Positions 7,389-13,961 of a stretch of 15,097 bases of DNA are shown here, one piece after another. The notes under the pieces were generated by a model that was not told the origin of the DNA, did no database searches, and saw only the letters and a program-made list of their open reading frames with translations. A program made the position numbers and the translations under genes. Position 1 is the stretch's first letter; every line of letters begins with the position of its first letter. The stretch lies in NCBI GenBank assembly GCA_023266165.1, contig JAHFRR010000022.1, forward strand, positions 1 to 15,097. The letters run 5' to 3'. This stretch comes from Thiotrichales bacterium (lineage in GTDB: Bacteria > Pseudomonadota > Gammaproteobacteria > Francisellales > CACEW01).

Positions 7389-7677
7389 GCTTTAGGCACT
7401 CCCTTAGACCATCTCCATAGGGAACACCAGGAGCATCTGTTATTGTAATTGCTCTGCTCTCCTTGTTTGAGGTGATTGTGAAAGAAGCGCGTGTGCCATC
7501 ATCTTTACGACGAGTTAATAAGGATAGAAATGAGAGCAATATATTGTAATCATTGGGAAGCAGTGAGATAAGGGTAATGTGTGCTGGAACTTGACTCGTG
7601 GTCGTCACAATAGGTGTTGCTCTGGGCGATGACCCAACAAGCGGTTCTGCACGACTATTATTTGAAGCATGGGCCAT
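7324..7677 (-). CDS. Gene A: unrecognised 117-aa protein, paralogue of gene B
   Basis: ATG 7677 has AGGAG six bases upstream, so this is a well-formed gene. Residues 1-30 are a Ser/Thr/Pro-rich, probably disordered tail. Residues 32-105 form a compact domain: a strand 'HITLISLL', a helix around 'YNILLSFLSLL', strands 'ASFTITS' and 'RAITITD', then 'GVPYGDGLRECLKHAKSRPKCLP'. The last part matches gene B ('NVPSGQGLRQCVARLEAQKACLP') closely, and earlier identities are TPI, TL, YN and FL in the same order. There is no signal peptide or membrane segment. The gene lies between a promoter (7863-7891, with an inverted repeat in the leader) and pdxB, which its end overlaps if pdxB starts at ATG. Function is unknown; see the findings for a possible relation to the OspF/SpvC fold. 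Confidence 0.65.
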   Translation of the reverse strand: MAHASNNSRAEPLVGSSPRATPIVTTTSQVPAHITLISLLPNDYNILLSFLSLLTRRKDDGTRASFTITSNKESRAITITDAPGVPYGDGLRECLKHAKSRPKCLPPGFRFAPDIAG

Positions 7678-7731
7678 GATGTGCTCCTACAAAACAAGAT
7701 AAGAGGTTTAGCGAAAACAACTGACACATTC

Positions 7732-7804
7732 TGTCATCCCCGCGTAGGCGGGGATCCAGTCCAAGGCTTGAAGATCCTGGATTCCCGCCTGCGCGGGAAT
7801 GACA
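7732..7804. repeat. Inverted-repeat element (73 bp, 28-bp arms)
   Basis: Arms 7732-7759 and 7777-7804 are inverted copies with few mismatches; both begin TGTCAT(T/C)CCCGCG read inward and end in ATCCAG, and each arm is itself a small hairpin (CCCCGC..GCGGGG; CCCGC..GCGGG). This is the form of the REP/MITE-like elements common in proteobacterial intergenic DNA. It sits in the leader between the promoter at 7863-7891 and the ATG of gene A, so the transcript would carry it as a long hairpin 55 bases before the start codon. Confidence 0.85.
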
Positions 7805-7862
7805 AATCTCTGGGAAGCCGTGTACTTTATTCTTGCTAGACTCCTCATTTCACATAAGAAAA

Positions 7863-7891
7863 AGTATATTCTGATTCTTGAAGAGTGTCTA
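7863..7891 (-). promoter_or_regulatory. Promoter upstream of gene A (TAGACA-17-TATACT)
   Basis: A -35 box TAGACA (7886-7891) lies within the duplicated recR tail; after a 17-base spacer the -10 box TATACT (7863-7868) lies just outside it. Layout and sequence match the promoter of gene B (9388-9416), with 16 identical positions over the 23 bases of spacer plus -10 box. Predicted transcription runs to gene A with a leader of about 180 bases. Confidence 0.6.
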
Positions 7892-7976
7892 TAGCCCGAA
7901 ACACCTCATCCGCCCTCCACACGCGCCAACACCTGGCGCATCAGCACTGCGTGGGTGAGGGTCTGGCCGTCGATAT
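7881..7976 (-). pseudogene. Duplicated 3' end of recR with downstream flank
   Basis: These 96 bases repeat 9406-9501 with a single mismatch (T at 7910 versus C at 9435). The part from 7906 upward encodes the last 23 residues of RecR with its stop in the proper frame (ending 'LARVEGG'), and the part below is the sequence that follows recR. Nothing of recR precedes it, so it is a dead fragment as protein. It carries the -35 box of the promoter that reads into gene A. Confidence 0.9.
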
Positions 7977-8018
7977 CCCTCAGCATAGACGATGCAGAGA
8001 AACCCTAGATCTTTATGA

Positions 8019-8801
8019 TTATGGGGCTGAATCTGGCTTTGTCTCTGTATCTAGGTTGATTTGGCTGAAGACAGGGCCAAGTCTGTCGATTGGAGTTAGG
8101 CTGTTAAGATGGTTGAGATCCCGGATATCATCTCGTGACACGTATATATACTGGCTTCCAAGAAGCTTTGGTTCTGACGCGGACTCATCCTTCTCATCAG
8201 TATCTTTTCCCACGAAACGATAATGCGGATTGACTCCTGGCAGTATTTTTGGTTTCTTTGCCAAAGCAGTTTCTATTTTGCCTAATACTGTTTTCCAGGG
8301 AAAGTCATCACGTGCGTTGAAGTAATAAAGCACAATGCTTTTGCCCACCTGATGTTTTTTTTGCTGATTGGTTGGGTTTGCGATGCGGACTTTGAATTCA
8401 AAGAGGTCGTGCTCCATTAAAATTGGAACAATTCGCTCCCACGCGGACTGAAAGTCGACTACAGAGATATGAAGCTTGTGTACTTTTAGCTGAGATATTC
8501 CATTTCTCATCTCTTCCGGCGAGCCTTCTTTTGAAAGCTCCGTGCAAAGCAAACGATGATAGCCATCAGGTTCGCCTTTGCTATTTCTGCTTGTGCAAGA
8601 ATACTGATGAGCACCCAACTTCCCATTTCCATCGGAGATATCGACAGAACCACTGCCATTCGCTTCAAACTTGAAGTCTCGATCAGGGGTGGAAGTGCTG
8701 GGATTGAGAAAATCAAGTTCTTCTGCTGTTGTGCGAGAAGGGGAGCGGTTAGCAGGCGAAGATGAGATAGCTTGGTAGCGAGAGCTACTTTTATTACCCA
8801 T
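8019..8801 (-). CDS. Gene C: OspF/SpvC-like phosphothreonine lyase candidate
   Basis: OspF, SpvC and HopAI1 are secreted effectors that remove phosphate from phosphothreonine of host MAP kinases by beta-elimination. This 260-residue protein has the same order of key positions: 'KLHISV' (K109, H111; SpvC K104, H106), 'FEFKV' (K137; SpvC K136), 'VGKSIVLY' with G153 and Y159 (SpvC G152, Y158; K137 to Y159 is 22 residues in both), K149 where SpvC has R148, and 'YVSRDD' R223 (SpvC 'SYRNE' R213). Residues 1-40 are Ser/Thr/Pro-rich, as in secreted effectors; the loop 198-212 is acidic. SpvC positions are from memory. The ATG overlaps the stop of gene B (ATGGGTAA) and has no ribosome site of its own, so translation probably depends on gene B. 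Alternatives: a 2H phosphodiesterase-like fold (only one H-x-S seen) or an unknown effector family. Confidence 0.55.
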   Translation of the reverse strand: MGNKSSSRYQAISSSPANRSPSRTTAEELDFLNPSTSTPDRDFKFEANGSGSVDISDGNGKLGAHQYSCTSRNSKGEPDGYHRLLCTELSKEGSPEEMRNGISQLKVHKLHISVVDFQSAWERIVPILMEHDLFEFKVRIANPTNQQKKHQVGKSIVLYYFNARDDFPWKTVLGKIETALAKKPKILPGVNPHYRFVGKDTDEKDESASEPKLLGSQYIYVSRDDIRDLNHLNSLTPIDRLGPVFSQINLDTETKPDSAP

Positions 8802-9345
8802 ATGATGGCACTTTTGTTCTATCGTTTATATTTTTCTTAAGTGCCTGAAAATTTATGAAAGGGAGGCAGGCCTTTTGCGCCTCAAGTCTTGCTACGCATT
8901 GTCTCAACCCTTGGCCGGAGGGAACATTTCTTTGATCTGAAATACTAACTTTCTGTTGCTTGTCATCAAATGTCACATCAAACTCTATAACATCGCTTGT
9001 CTTAGCTTCTGTCGTTATAGAGTTAGGGCTTGCAGGTCTGTGAATGAAGTTCAGAAATCTTTTGGTGCTGTTATATTCCTCCTGATTTCTTAATGCAAGC
9101 GTAAGCTTGACTGGGGGTTCCATCTCCATCGCTGCAATAGGTGTTGTTTTTGATGCTGTTGGACTAGGAGAAGAACTTCTAGTTTGAGCGCGCAATGCAA
9201 GTCTATCAAGAGCTTTTTTTTGCTCTTTTTTTGATAGACCCCCAAAAGCCTGGAGGAGTTGCAGCATATTTAAAGAGTGTTCTTTTGGGATTTTTTGAAA
9301 AGCAAGCTCGAGGTCTTCATCCACTGGTGAATCACTGTACGCCAT
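8794..9345 (-). CDS. Gene B: unrecognised 183-aa protein, paralogue of gene A
   Basis: ATG 9345 has GGGGGAG four bases upstream and a near-consensus promoter at 9388-9416. Residues 1-52 are helical and charged, 53-76 a Ser/Thr/Pro-rich linker ('RSSSPSPTASKTTP'). Residues 78-165 form the domain shared with gene A: strand 'KLTLAL', helix 'YNSTKRFLNFI', strands 'IEFDVTF' and 'QKVSISD', then 'NVPSGQGLRQCVARLEAQKACLP'. No signal peptide or membrane segment is seen. The order strand-helix-strand-strand-turn-helix-LP can also be laid on residues 109-188 of gene C, but the catalytic H and Y are absent. Its end overlaps gene C by eight bases, so the two form one operon. Function unknown; a non-catalytic relative, chaperone or partner of gene C is possible. 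Confidence 0.65.
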   Translation of the reverse strand: MAYSDSPVDEDLELAFQKIPKEHSLNMLQLLQAFGGLSKKEQKKALDRLALRAQTRSSSPSPTASKTTPIAAMEMEPPVKLTLALRNQEEYNSTKRFLNFIHRPASPNSITTEAKTSDVIEFDVTFDDKQQKVSISDQRNVPSGQGLRQCVARLEAQKACLPFINFQALKKNINDRTKVPSYG

Positions 9346-9387
9346 GATACTCCCCCCAAAAAAGATAAAAACCCTAATTACGACCGA

Positions 9388-9416
9388 ATTATATCTCTAT
9401 TTTTAAAGAGTGTCTA
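9388..9416 (-). promoter_or_regulatory. Promoter of the gene B-C operon (TAGACA-17-TATAAT)
   Basis: A -10 box TATAAT (9388-9393, full consensus), 17-base spacer and -35 box TAGACA (9411-9416, five of six consensus bases) lie between recR and gene B. The -35 box falls in the short segment after the recR stop that is duplicated at 7881. Predicted start near 9381, leader about 36 bases. Confidence 0.7.
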
Positions 9417-9501
9417 TAGCCCGAAACACCTCACCCGCCCTCCACACGCGCCAACACCTGGCGCATCAGCACTGCGTGGGTGAGGGTCTGGCCGTCGATA
9501 T
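9406..9501. repeat. Direct repeat, recR copy (matches 7881-7976)
   Basis: This is the parent copy of the 96-bp direct repeat: the last codons of recR plus 25 bases downstream. It contains an inverted repeat, CCTCACCC (9426-9433) against GGGTGAGG (9478-9485), with an inner stem GCGCCA/TGGCGC, which could fold at the end of the recR message. In the other copy the mismatch weakens the outer stem. Confidence 0.85.
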
Positions 9502-10045
9502 ACTCAAGCTCGCTGCCCACGGGGACGCCGTAGGCGATGCGGGAAACTTTCTTTCCCATCTTGTGGGCGATGTCAGTGAGGTAATACGCGGTTGCCTCGC
9601 CCTCTACGGTGGGGTTGGTGGCAAGGATCACTTCTTGAAGTGCGGGATGTTTGAGTTGTGCAAGCAATTGCGGGATGCCCAAGGCTTCTGGCCCAATGCC
9701 ATCCAGGGGGGAGAGTCGGCCATGCAAGACAAAATAACGCCCTTTGTAGACACCAGACTGTTCGAGAGAGAGCATCTCGGCAGGGGTCTCGATGATGCAC
9801 AAAAGGCTTTCATCGCGCGTGGGATTTTGGCAGAGCTTACACTCAGGGCTTTCGCAATAGGTTCGGCAGCGTTGGCAATGCTGGATCTCTTGAATCATGC
9901 GCTCGAGCGTTTTTGCCAGATCCCGCACGCGTTCTTTAGGCTCCAGAAGTAACTGGAAGACCATGCGCTGCGCGCTGCGAGGCCCAACGCCTGGCAGCAT
10001 ACGCAATTGCTGGATCAGTTGATCTAAGAGGGGAGAGTGCGTCAC
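9431..10045 (-). CDS. recR: Recombination mediator protein RecR
   Basis: RecR works with RecO (and RecF) to load RecA on SSB-covered single-stranded DNA during gap repair. All family parts are present in 204 residues: helix-hairpin-helix 'LPGVGPRSAQRM' (17-28), a four-cysteine zinc site C57, C60, C69, C72, and a Toprim domain with E86 in 'LLCIIETP', 'YFVLHGRLSPLDGIGP' and 'TNPTVEGEATAYYL'. Length and ending are normal. The start is GTG 10045 with AGGA about six bases upstream; it follows ybaB by 21 bases, the standard dnaX-ybaB-recR order. Its last 24 codons are repeated at 7906-7976. Confidence 0.97.
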   Translation of the reverse strand: MTHSPLLDQLIQQLRMLPGVGPRSAQRMVFQLLLEPKERVRDLAKTLERMIQEIQHCQRCRTYCESPECKLCQNPTRDESLLCIIETPAEMLSLEQSGVYKGRYFVLHGRLSPLDGIGPEALGIPQLLAQLKHPALQEVILATNPTVEGEATAYYLTDIAHKMGKKVSRIAYGVPVGSELEYIDGQTLTHAVLMRQVLARVEGG

Positions 10046-10066
10046 ACAATGTCCTGAGGCGTTAGA

Positions 10067-10432
10067 TTACGCGCTTTCACCGTCGCCTTGGCCTGTTAAG
10101 CTGCCCATGAGCTCTGCAGGCATTTGCAGGTTTTGTGCCATCGCTGCCATTTTCTGACGTGTTGCTTCTTCAATGCGTTGTACAGCATCGTTGATAGCTG
10201 CAGCCAGCAACTCCTGCAGGACTTTCTTGCCTTCGGGGGAATTGGCGGCATCTTGGATGACGTTGGGGTCTAGAAACAGATGCTTAATGTCATGACGTCC
10301 TGTCATCACCACTTTAATCAAACCCCCACCTGCTTGGCCTGCCACTTGCATGCTGGCCAATTCATCGTGAGCCTGCTGCATTTGCACCTGCATTGCTTGG
10401 GCTTGTTTGATAATATCTTCTGCGTTCATCAT
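10067..10432 (-). CDS. ybaB: YbaB/EbfC nucleoid-associated protein
   Basis: A small dimeric DNA-binding protein found next to dnaX and recR in most bacteria. The 121 residues show the family's long N-terminal helix ('IIKQAQAMQVQMQQAHDELA'), the central strand segment ('GGLIKVVMTGRHDIKHLFLD') and the C-terminal helix with 'LLAAAINDAVQRIEE', followed by a Met/Gln/Gly-rich tail. The first ATG (10432) has AGGAG nine bases upstream; a second ATG follows directly. It is 23 bases from the dnaX stop and 21 from recR. Confidence 0.95.
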   Translation of the reverse strand: MMNAEDIIKQAQAMQVQMQQAHDELASMQVAGQAGGGLIKVVMTGRHDIKHLFLDPNVIQDAANSPEGKKVLQELLAAAINDAVQRIEEATRQKMAAMAQNLQMPAELMGSLTGQGDGESA

Positions 10433-10455
10433 AAGGGGAGACTCCTGTTAGGTTT

Positions 10456-12039
10456 TTAAGAGAGATTTTTAGATTCCAGAGAGGTTTCAATTATCACAGC
10501 CTCGAGATTTTCTTGGGCAAACTGAACCACGGGATCTGCCAGCATCTGCGTTTTGAGGGCTTGATGCTGCGCCACGCGCGTCTGTTCAGCCAAAGCGGCT
10601 GGGCTCTGATGAGAAGATGGGGTCGTTTGTTGGAATTTCAAGAGCACGCCGTTCAATAGGGGCTTGAGGGCTTCTTGCAATTGCGCCTCAAAGCGAGGAT
10701 TCAAGAGATGAGTGTGAGAAGGATCCAGCGCTAATGTCAACACCTCTTCTGATAAGTGGATCGGCGTTGAGTGTCGGGCAAGAGGCCTGATCATGCCGGA
10801 GAGAGTAGATCGCTCAGTGAGATCTTGCCAGAAGGCTTGAAGATCAGAAGGAGGGGGAGTGAGAGAGGTTTTTTGAGTAGGGAGGGGGTGCTCCGGTTCC
10901 CTCCCCCTCGACGGGGGAGGGTTAGGGTGGGGGTGCGCGGGCTTGTCTGCATGCCCCAACACCGGCACAAACGCCATCATACGCATCAAAGCCATTTCCA
11001 ACCCTACTTGAGGATCTGGCGCTAAATCTAAATCTTTTTGAACAAGCAGCGCGATTTGATACCACAGCTGAATGTGTTCCGGTGCGAGGGTTTGCGCGAT
11101 CTCTTGAAGAGACGGGGTGTCAAAACGGGTGCTCTGCCAGGTAGGATCTAAGTGCAGATGGGCGATATCCGTCAGCATGCGCGCGAGGGTTTCTAACAAG
11201 CTACTTCCTTGGATGCCTTGCGATAACAGGGTTTGAAGTAACTCACATAAGGGAGTCACACGGTGATGGATCAGGTGTTGCAACAGCTGAATCAGTGCGG
11301 AGTTTTCTGCAACCCCGAGCATCAGGCGCGTCGAGACCACCGTTACCTGGCCATTACCCACGGAAATCGCCTGATCTAATAGGCTCAAGGCATCACGCAG
11401 ACTCCCCTGGGCTTGCTCAGAGAGTAAGGCAATCGCTTGAGGGTCAAAAACAATGTTTTCAGCCGTTAAGATCTTTTCAAGCTGCCGTGTGATTTCTAAA
11501 GGCTGCAAGGGTTTGAGGGCAAGATGGCAACAGCGCGAGATAACAGTCACAGGGAGCTTTTGAGGATCCGTGGTACAGAGAATAAATTTGACATGCTCAG
11601 GGGGCTCTTCTAGGGTTTTCAAAAGGGCGTTAAAGCTATGACTGGAGAGCATGTGCACTTCATCGATCAAATAAATTTTAAAACGCCCCAAGGAAGGCGC
11701 GTATTGGACATTGTCCAGTAGGTCTCGCGTGTCTTCCACTTTGGTTCTGGAGGCGGCATCAATCTCGATTAAATCTAAAAAGCGCCCTTGGTCTATCCCA
11801 ACGCATGCCTCGCAAACCCCGCAGGGCGTATCAGTAATGCCTTGAAAGCAGCTTAAACATTTTGCCAAAATCCTAGCAATCGAAGTTTTGCCAACGCCGC
11901 GTGTACCGGTAAGAAGATAGGCGTGATGCACGCGATTCTCACGCAGGGCGTGACCTAAGGCTTGCAGCACGGGTGTTTGGCCGACAGTTTCTTGAAAAGA
12001 CTTGGGGCGCCACTTGCGGGCTAAAACCTGATAGGACAT
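10456..12039 (-). CDS. dnaX: DNA polymerase III subunit gamma/tau
   Basis: DnaX is the ATPase of the clamp loader; tau also ties the polymerase cores and DnaB together. I start it at ATG 12039, where the text 'MSYQVLARKWRPKSF' matches the E. coli N-terminus; the open frame runs back to 12090 but that part lies in the ffs gene. Seen: Walker A 'GTRGVGKT' (45-52), zinc-site cysteines C64, C73, C76, C79, Walker B 'YLIDEVH' (123-129), sensor 1 'CTTDPQKLP' and the SRC motif (168-170). At 527 residues it is shorter than the 643 of E. coli. The linker near residues 369-390 is encoded by a palindromic repeat in frame ('HPNPPPSRGRE'). No convincing A-AAA-AAG frameshift site was found. The upstream ribosome site is weak (GAG). 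Confidence 0.95.
   Translation of the reverse strand: MSYQVLARKWRPKSFQETVGQTPVLQALGHALRENRVHHAYLLTGTRGVGKTSIARILAKCLSCFQGITDTPCGVCEACVGIDQGRFLDLIEIDAASRTKVEDTRDLLDNVQYAPSLGRFKIYLIDEVHMLSSHSFNALLKTLEEPPEHVKFILCTTDPQKLPVTVISRCCHLALKPLQPLEITRQLEKILTAENIVFDPQAIALLSEQAQGSLRDALSLLDQAISVGNGQVTVVSTRLMLGVAENSALIQLLQHLIHHRVTPLCELLQTLLSQGIQGSSLLETLARMLTDIAHLHLDPTWQSTRFDTPSLQEIAQTLAPEHIQLWYQIALLVQKDLDLAPDPQVGLEMALMRMMAFVPVLGHADKPAHPHPNPPPSRGREPEHPLPTQKTSLTPPPSDLQAFWQDLTERSTLSGMIRPLARHSTPIHLSEEVLTLALDPSHTHLLNPRFEAQLQEALKPLLNGVLLKFQQTTPSSHQSPAALAEQTRVAQHQALKTQMLADPVVQFAQENLEAVIIETSLESKNLS
10899..10935. repeat. Palindromic repeat inside dnaX
   Basis: A perfect nine-base stem with a five-base loop (10899-10921, CCCTCCCCC-TCGAC-GGGGGAGGG) is followed by TTAGGGTGGGGGTG. 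It has the same plan as 14969-15005 (hairpin then CTAGGGTGGAGGGT) and as the two arms of 4776-4900. In dnaX it is translated without breaking the frame, into a Pro/Arg/Glu-rich stretch in the flexible linker. Confidence 0.8.
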
Positions 12040-12062
12040 CCGCATCACTCGACAAACAATCT

Positions 12063-12171
12063 GGAGGCGGCGATAGCCACATCTCGGCACATGATACGTT
12101 CGCGACCGTTGCTTTCTTCCGAACCTGGCGGGGTTAACGAGGCATCATTGCTAGGGGGCCACCCACCGCCA
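12063..12171 (-). ncRNA. ffs: Signal recognition particle 4.5S RNA
   Basis: The minus strand carries the conserved SRP RNA core: 'CCAGGTTCGGAAGAAAGC' followed by AACGG, then 'GTGCCGAGATGTGGCT' matching the E. coli 'GTGCCGGGATGTAGCT'. The GGAA tetraloop (12117-12120) is closed by TTC/GAA, and the two ends (GGCGGTGGGTGGCC near 12157-12170; GGCTATCGCCGCC near 12066-12078) pair as the basal stem. The product binds Ffh to target membrane proteins. Position directly upstream of dnaX is common in gammaproteobacteria. Ends are estimates from the pairing. Confidence 0.92.
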
Positions 12172-12182
12172 TGGAGGTGAGG

Positions 12183-12211
12183 ATTCTAGCACAAGGGGTT
12201 GGGCGCTACAA
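12183..12211 (-). promoter_or_regulatory. Promoter of ffs (TTGTAG-17-TAGAAT)
   Basis: -35 box TTGTAG (12206-12211), 17-base spacer and -10 box TAGAAT (12183-12188) lie just upstream of the 4.5S RNA; transcription should begin near 12175. The dnaX-ybaB-recR genes, 23 bases past the RNA, may be read from here too. Confidence 0.65.
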
Positions 12212-12347
12212 GAGGCGTGTTTGGGTGTTTTCAAGCGAAGGGGTTTTGTGTTACTATCATTCACACAGCCAAGATTGTATTATCAAATTTTAAATTTTTT
12301 CTGGCAGAAGATCTCACGTCACGCTATCTAGAGTAGAGGAATCAAAA

Positions 12348-13961
12348 ATAAAAAATAAAGTAAATACCCTCGATCTCTCCTACACGCTGGATCTTTTAAA
12401 TCAACACCTCAAGCCCCAGTGGGTCTTGGGAATTACCCGAGGGCTTGAGAAAGAGCATCTACGCGTGGATCATCAAGGGCGTATTGCCCAAACAGCGCAT
12501 CCTGCGGTTTTTGGGGCGCCTTTGATGCACCCTGAAATCACCCTGGATTTTTCAGAGGCGTTGATTGAGTTGGTCACCGCGCCTGTGACAGGTCGTGTTT
12601 CTGATTTGGTGCGTGCGATGACCCAACTGACACAGTACACGGCGCAGTGCTTAGAGCAACAGGGAGAGTGGCTGAATGCGGGGAGTATGCCCACCCTAGA
12701 AGGGTTGGATCCTGAAACAGAGATCCCTCTCGCGCATTTTGGATCCAGTGGCAGTGCATTGATGAAGCACGCCTATCGTCGTGGGCTCTCTCATCGCTAC
12801 GGTAAGCGCATGCAGGTGATTGCAGGGATTCACTTTAATCTTTCCTATCCGGATGTGCTCTTTGAAGTGCTCAAGAGGCGGGATCAGAATATAGAGCCTT
12901 TGGAAGCCTATCGTTCCAGCGCTTACATGGCCATGGTGCGACGCTTTTTCTCACATGCGTGGATGATCCCCTATTTATTTGGAGTATCTCCTGTGTGTGA
13001 TCTCGGCTCTCTAGGAGGTAAAACCTACCCCTATCTCGTGCCTGATCACCAAAAGCGGGCAGGGATTGGCGCGTATGCGACATCGCTACGACTCAGTGAT
13101 ATTGGCTATCAGAATCATCCCGACCTTCGGCTCAATATTTCTTATCGCTCCGTGCAGTCTTATGCGGAATCTTTAAAAGCGGCAACACACCAGTCTTTTG
13201 GGCCTTTTGAGACAATTCCGGTGGTCGATGATCAGGGTGTCTATCAACAGCTGAATACCCATGGATTGCAGGTTGAGAACGAGTTTTATAATCCTATTCG
13301 ACCCAAGCAGATCATGCTTCCTGGTGAGCGACCTGCGACAGCGCTGGAGCGTCGAGGAGTGGCCTATCTGGAAATGCGGCTTTTAGATTTGCATCCAGCC
13401 TATGAGGCCGGGCAGTCTCTTGAGACGTATGCTTTTATCGATCTTTTGATGTTGTATTGCTTTCTTGAGACGTGCGATCCGATTCATTGTGAGACCTGTA
13501 CGCAAGCGCGAGAAGACTTGCGGCAGGTGGTGAGCCGTGGGCGAGACCCTCACATCCAGGTGACCATTGCTTGTGGCCGTCAGATGCCGATTCGAGAGGC
13601 AGGGGCCTTGATGATAGAGCGCCTAAGGCCGTTGGCCCGTTATTTGGATCACTTAGATCCACAGGTATCCTATCTGAAGGCCCTGGAGATTCAGCGTGAG
13701 AAGTTTGAAGACCCCTCAAAAACACCTTCCCAGCAATGGCTCCAGGGCTTTCAGAGCCAAGGCCTCTCTTATGGCGCGTGGAATGCAGCACACACGCATG
13801 CGCTGCACAATAAGCTATTGAGCCTGCCTGAGCTGCCTCACCCCTATCTTGCAAGACAAGAAGCGCTTGCAGAGCATTCACAAAGGCAGCTGTTCGATTT
13901 AGAGCGTAGCCCTCAGCTCAGCTTGAAAGACTATTTGGGGCAGTATTTTGGAAAAGATTAA
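12348..13961 (+). CDS. gshA: Glutamate-cysteine ligase, non-canonical start proposed
   Basis: GshA joins glutamate and cysteine with ATP, the first step of glutathione synthesis. The E. coli-type family is clear: 'GITRGLEKEHLRV' (E. coli GIQRGLERETLRV), 'ITLDFSEALIELVT', 'RYGKRMQVIAGIHFNLS', 'IPYLFGVSPVC', 'YATSLRLSDIGYQN', 'LQVENEFYNPIRPK' and 'YLEMRLLDLHP'. The first ATG/GTG/TTG available in this frame is TTG 12426, which would cut off the N-terminal helix and has no ribosome site. The frame is open upstream to 12294 and encodes a family-like 'TLDLLNQHLKPQWVL' directly before it. ATA 12348 has AGAGGA seven bases upstream, so I propose it as start, giving 537 residues (E. coli 518). A lost or miscalled ATG is the other explanation. 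The rest of the gene is intact. Confidence 0.85.
   Translation: MKNKVNTLDLSYTLDLLNQHLKPQWVLGITRGLEKEHLRVDHQGRIAQTAHPAVFGAPLMHPEITLDFSEALIELVTAPVTGRVSDLVRAMTQLTQYTAQCLEQQGEWLNAGSMPTLEGLDPETEIPLAHFGSSGSALMKHAYRRGLSHRYGKRMQVIAGIHFNLSYPDVLFEVLKRRDQNIEPLEAYRSSAYMAMVRRFFSHAWMIPYLFGVSPVCDLGSLGGKTYPYLVPDHQKRAGIGAYATSLRLSDIGYQNHPDLRLNISYRSVQSYAESLKAATHQSFGPFETIPVVDDQGVYQQLNTHGLQVENEFYNPIRPKQIMLPGERPATALERRGVAYLEMRLLDLHPAYEAGQSLETYAFIDLLMLYCFLETCDPIHCETCTQAREDLRQVVSRGRDPHIQVTIACGRQMPIREAGALMIERLRPLARYLDHLDPQVSYLKALEIQREKFEDPSKTPSQQWLQGFQSQGLSYGAWNAAHTHALHNKLLSLPELPHPYLARQEALAEHSQRQLFDLERSPQLSLKDYLGQYFGKD

Noticed and set aside
7885..8223. Plus-strand ORF of 112 codons, with a near-identical beginning to one at 9410
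   Set aside because: Both are antisense to recR tail copies; the identity comes from the DNA duplication, and they run against genes C and recR.
10860..10885. Possible tau/gamma slippery site (run of six A on minus)
   Set aside because: The reading phase (CAA AAA ACC) does not give the A-AAA-AAG type heptamer.
12040..12090. N-terminal extension of dnaX to ATG 12090
   Set aside because: This stretch is the 3' part of the 4.5S RNA; the conserved protein begins at 12039.
13435..13881. Minus-strand ORF of 148 codons
   Set aside because: Entirely antisense to conserved gshA; low-complexity shadow.
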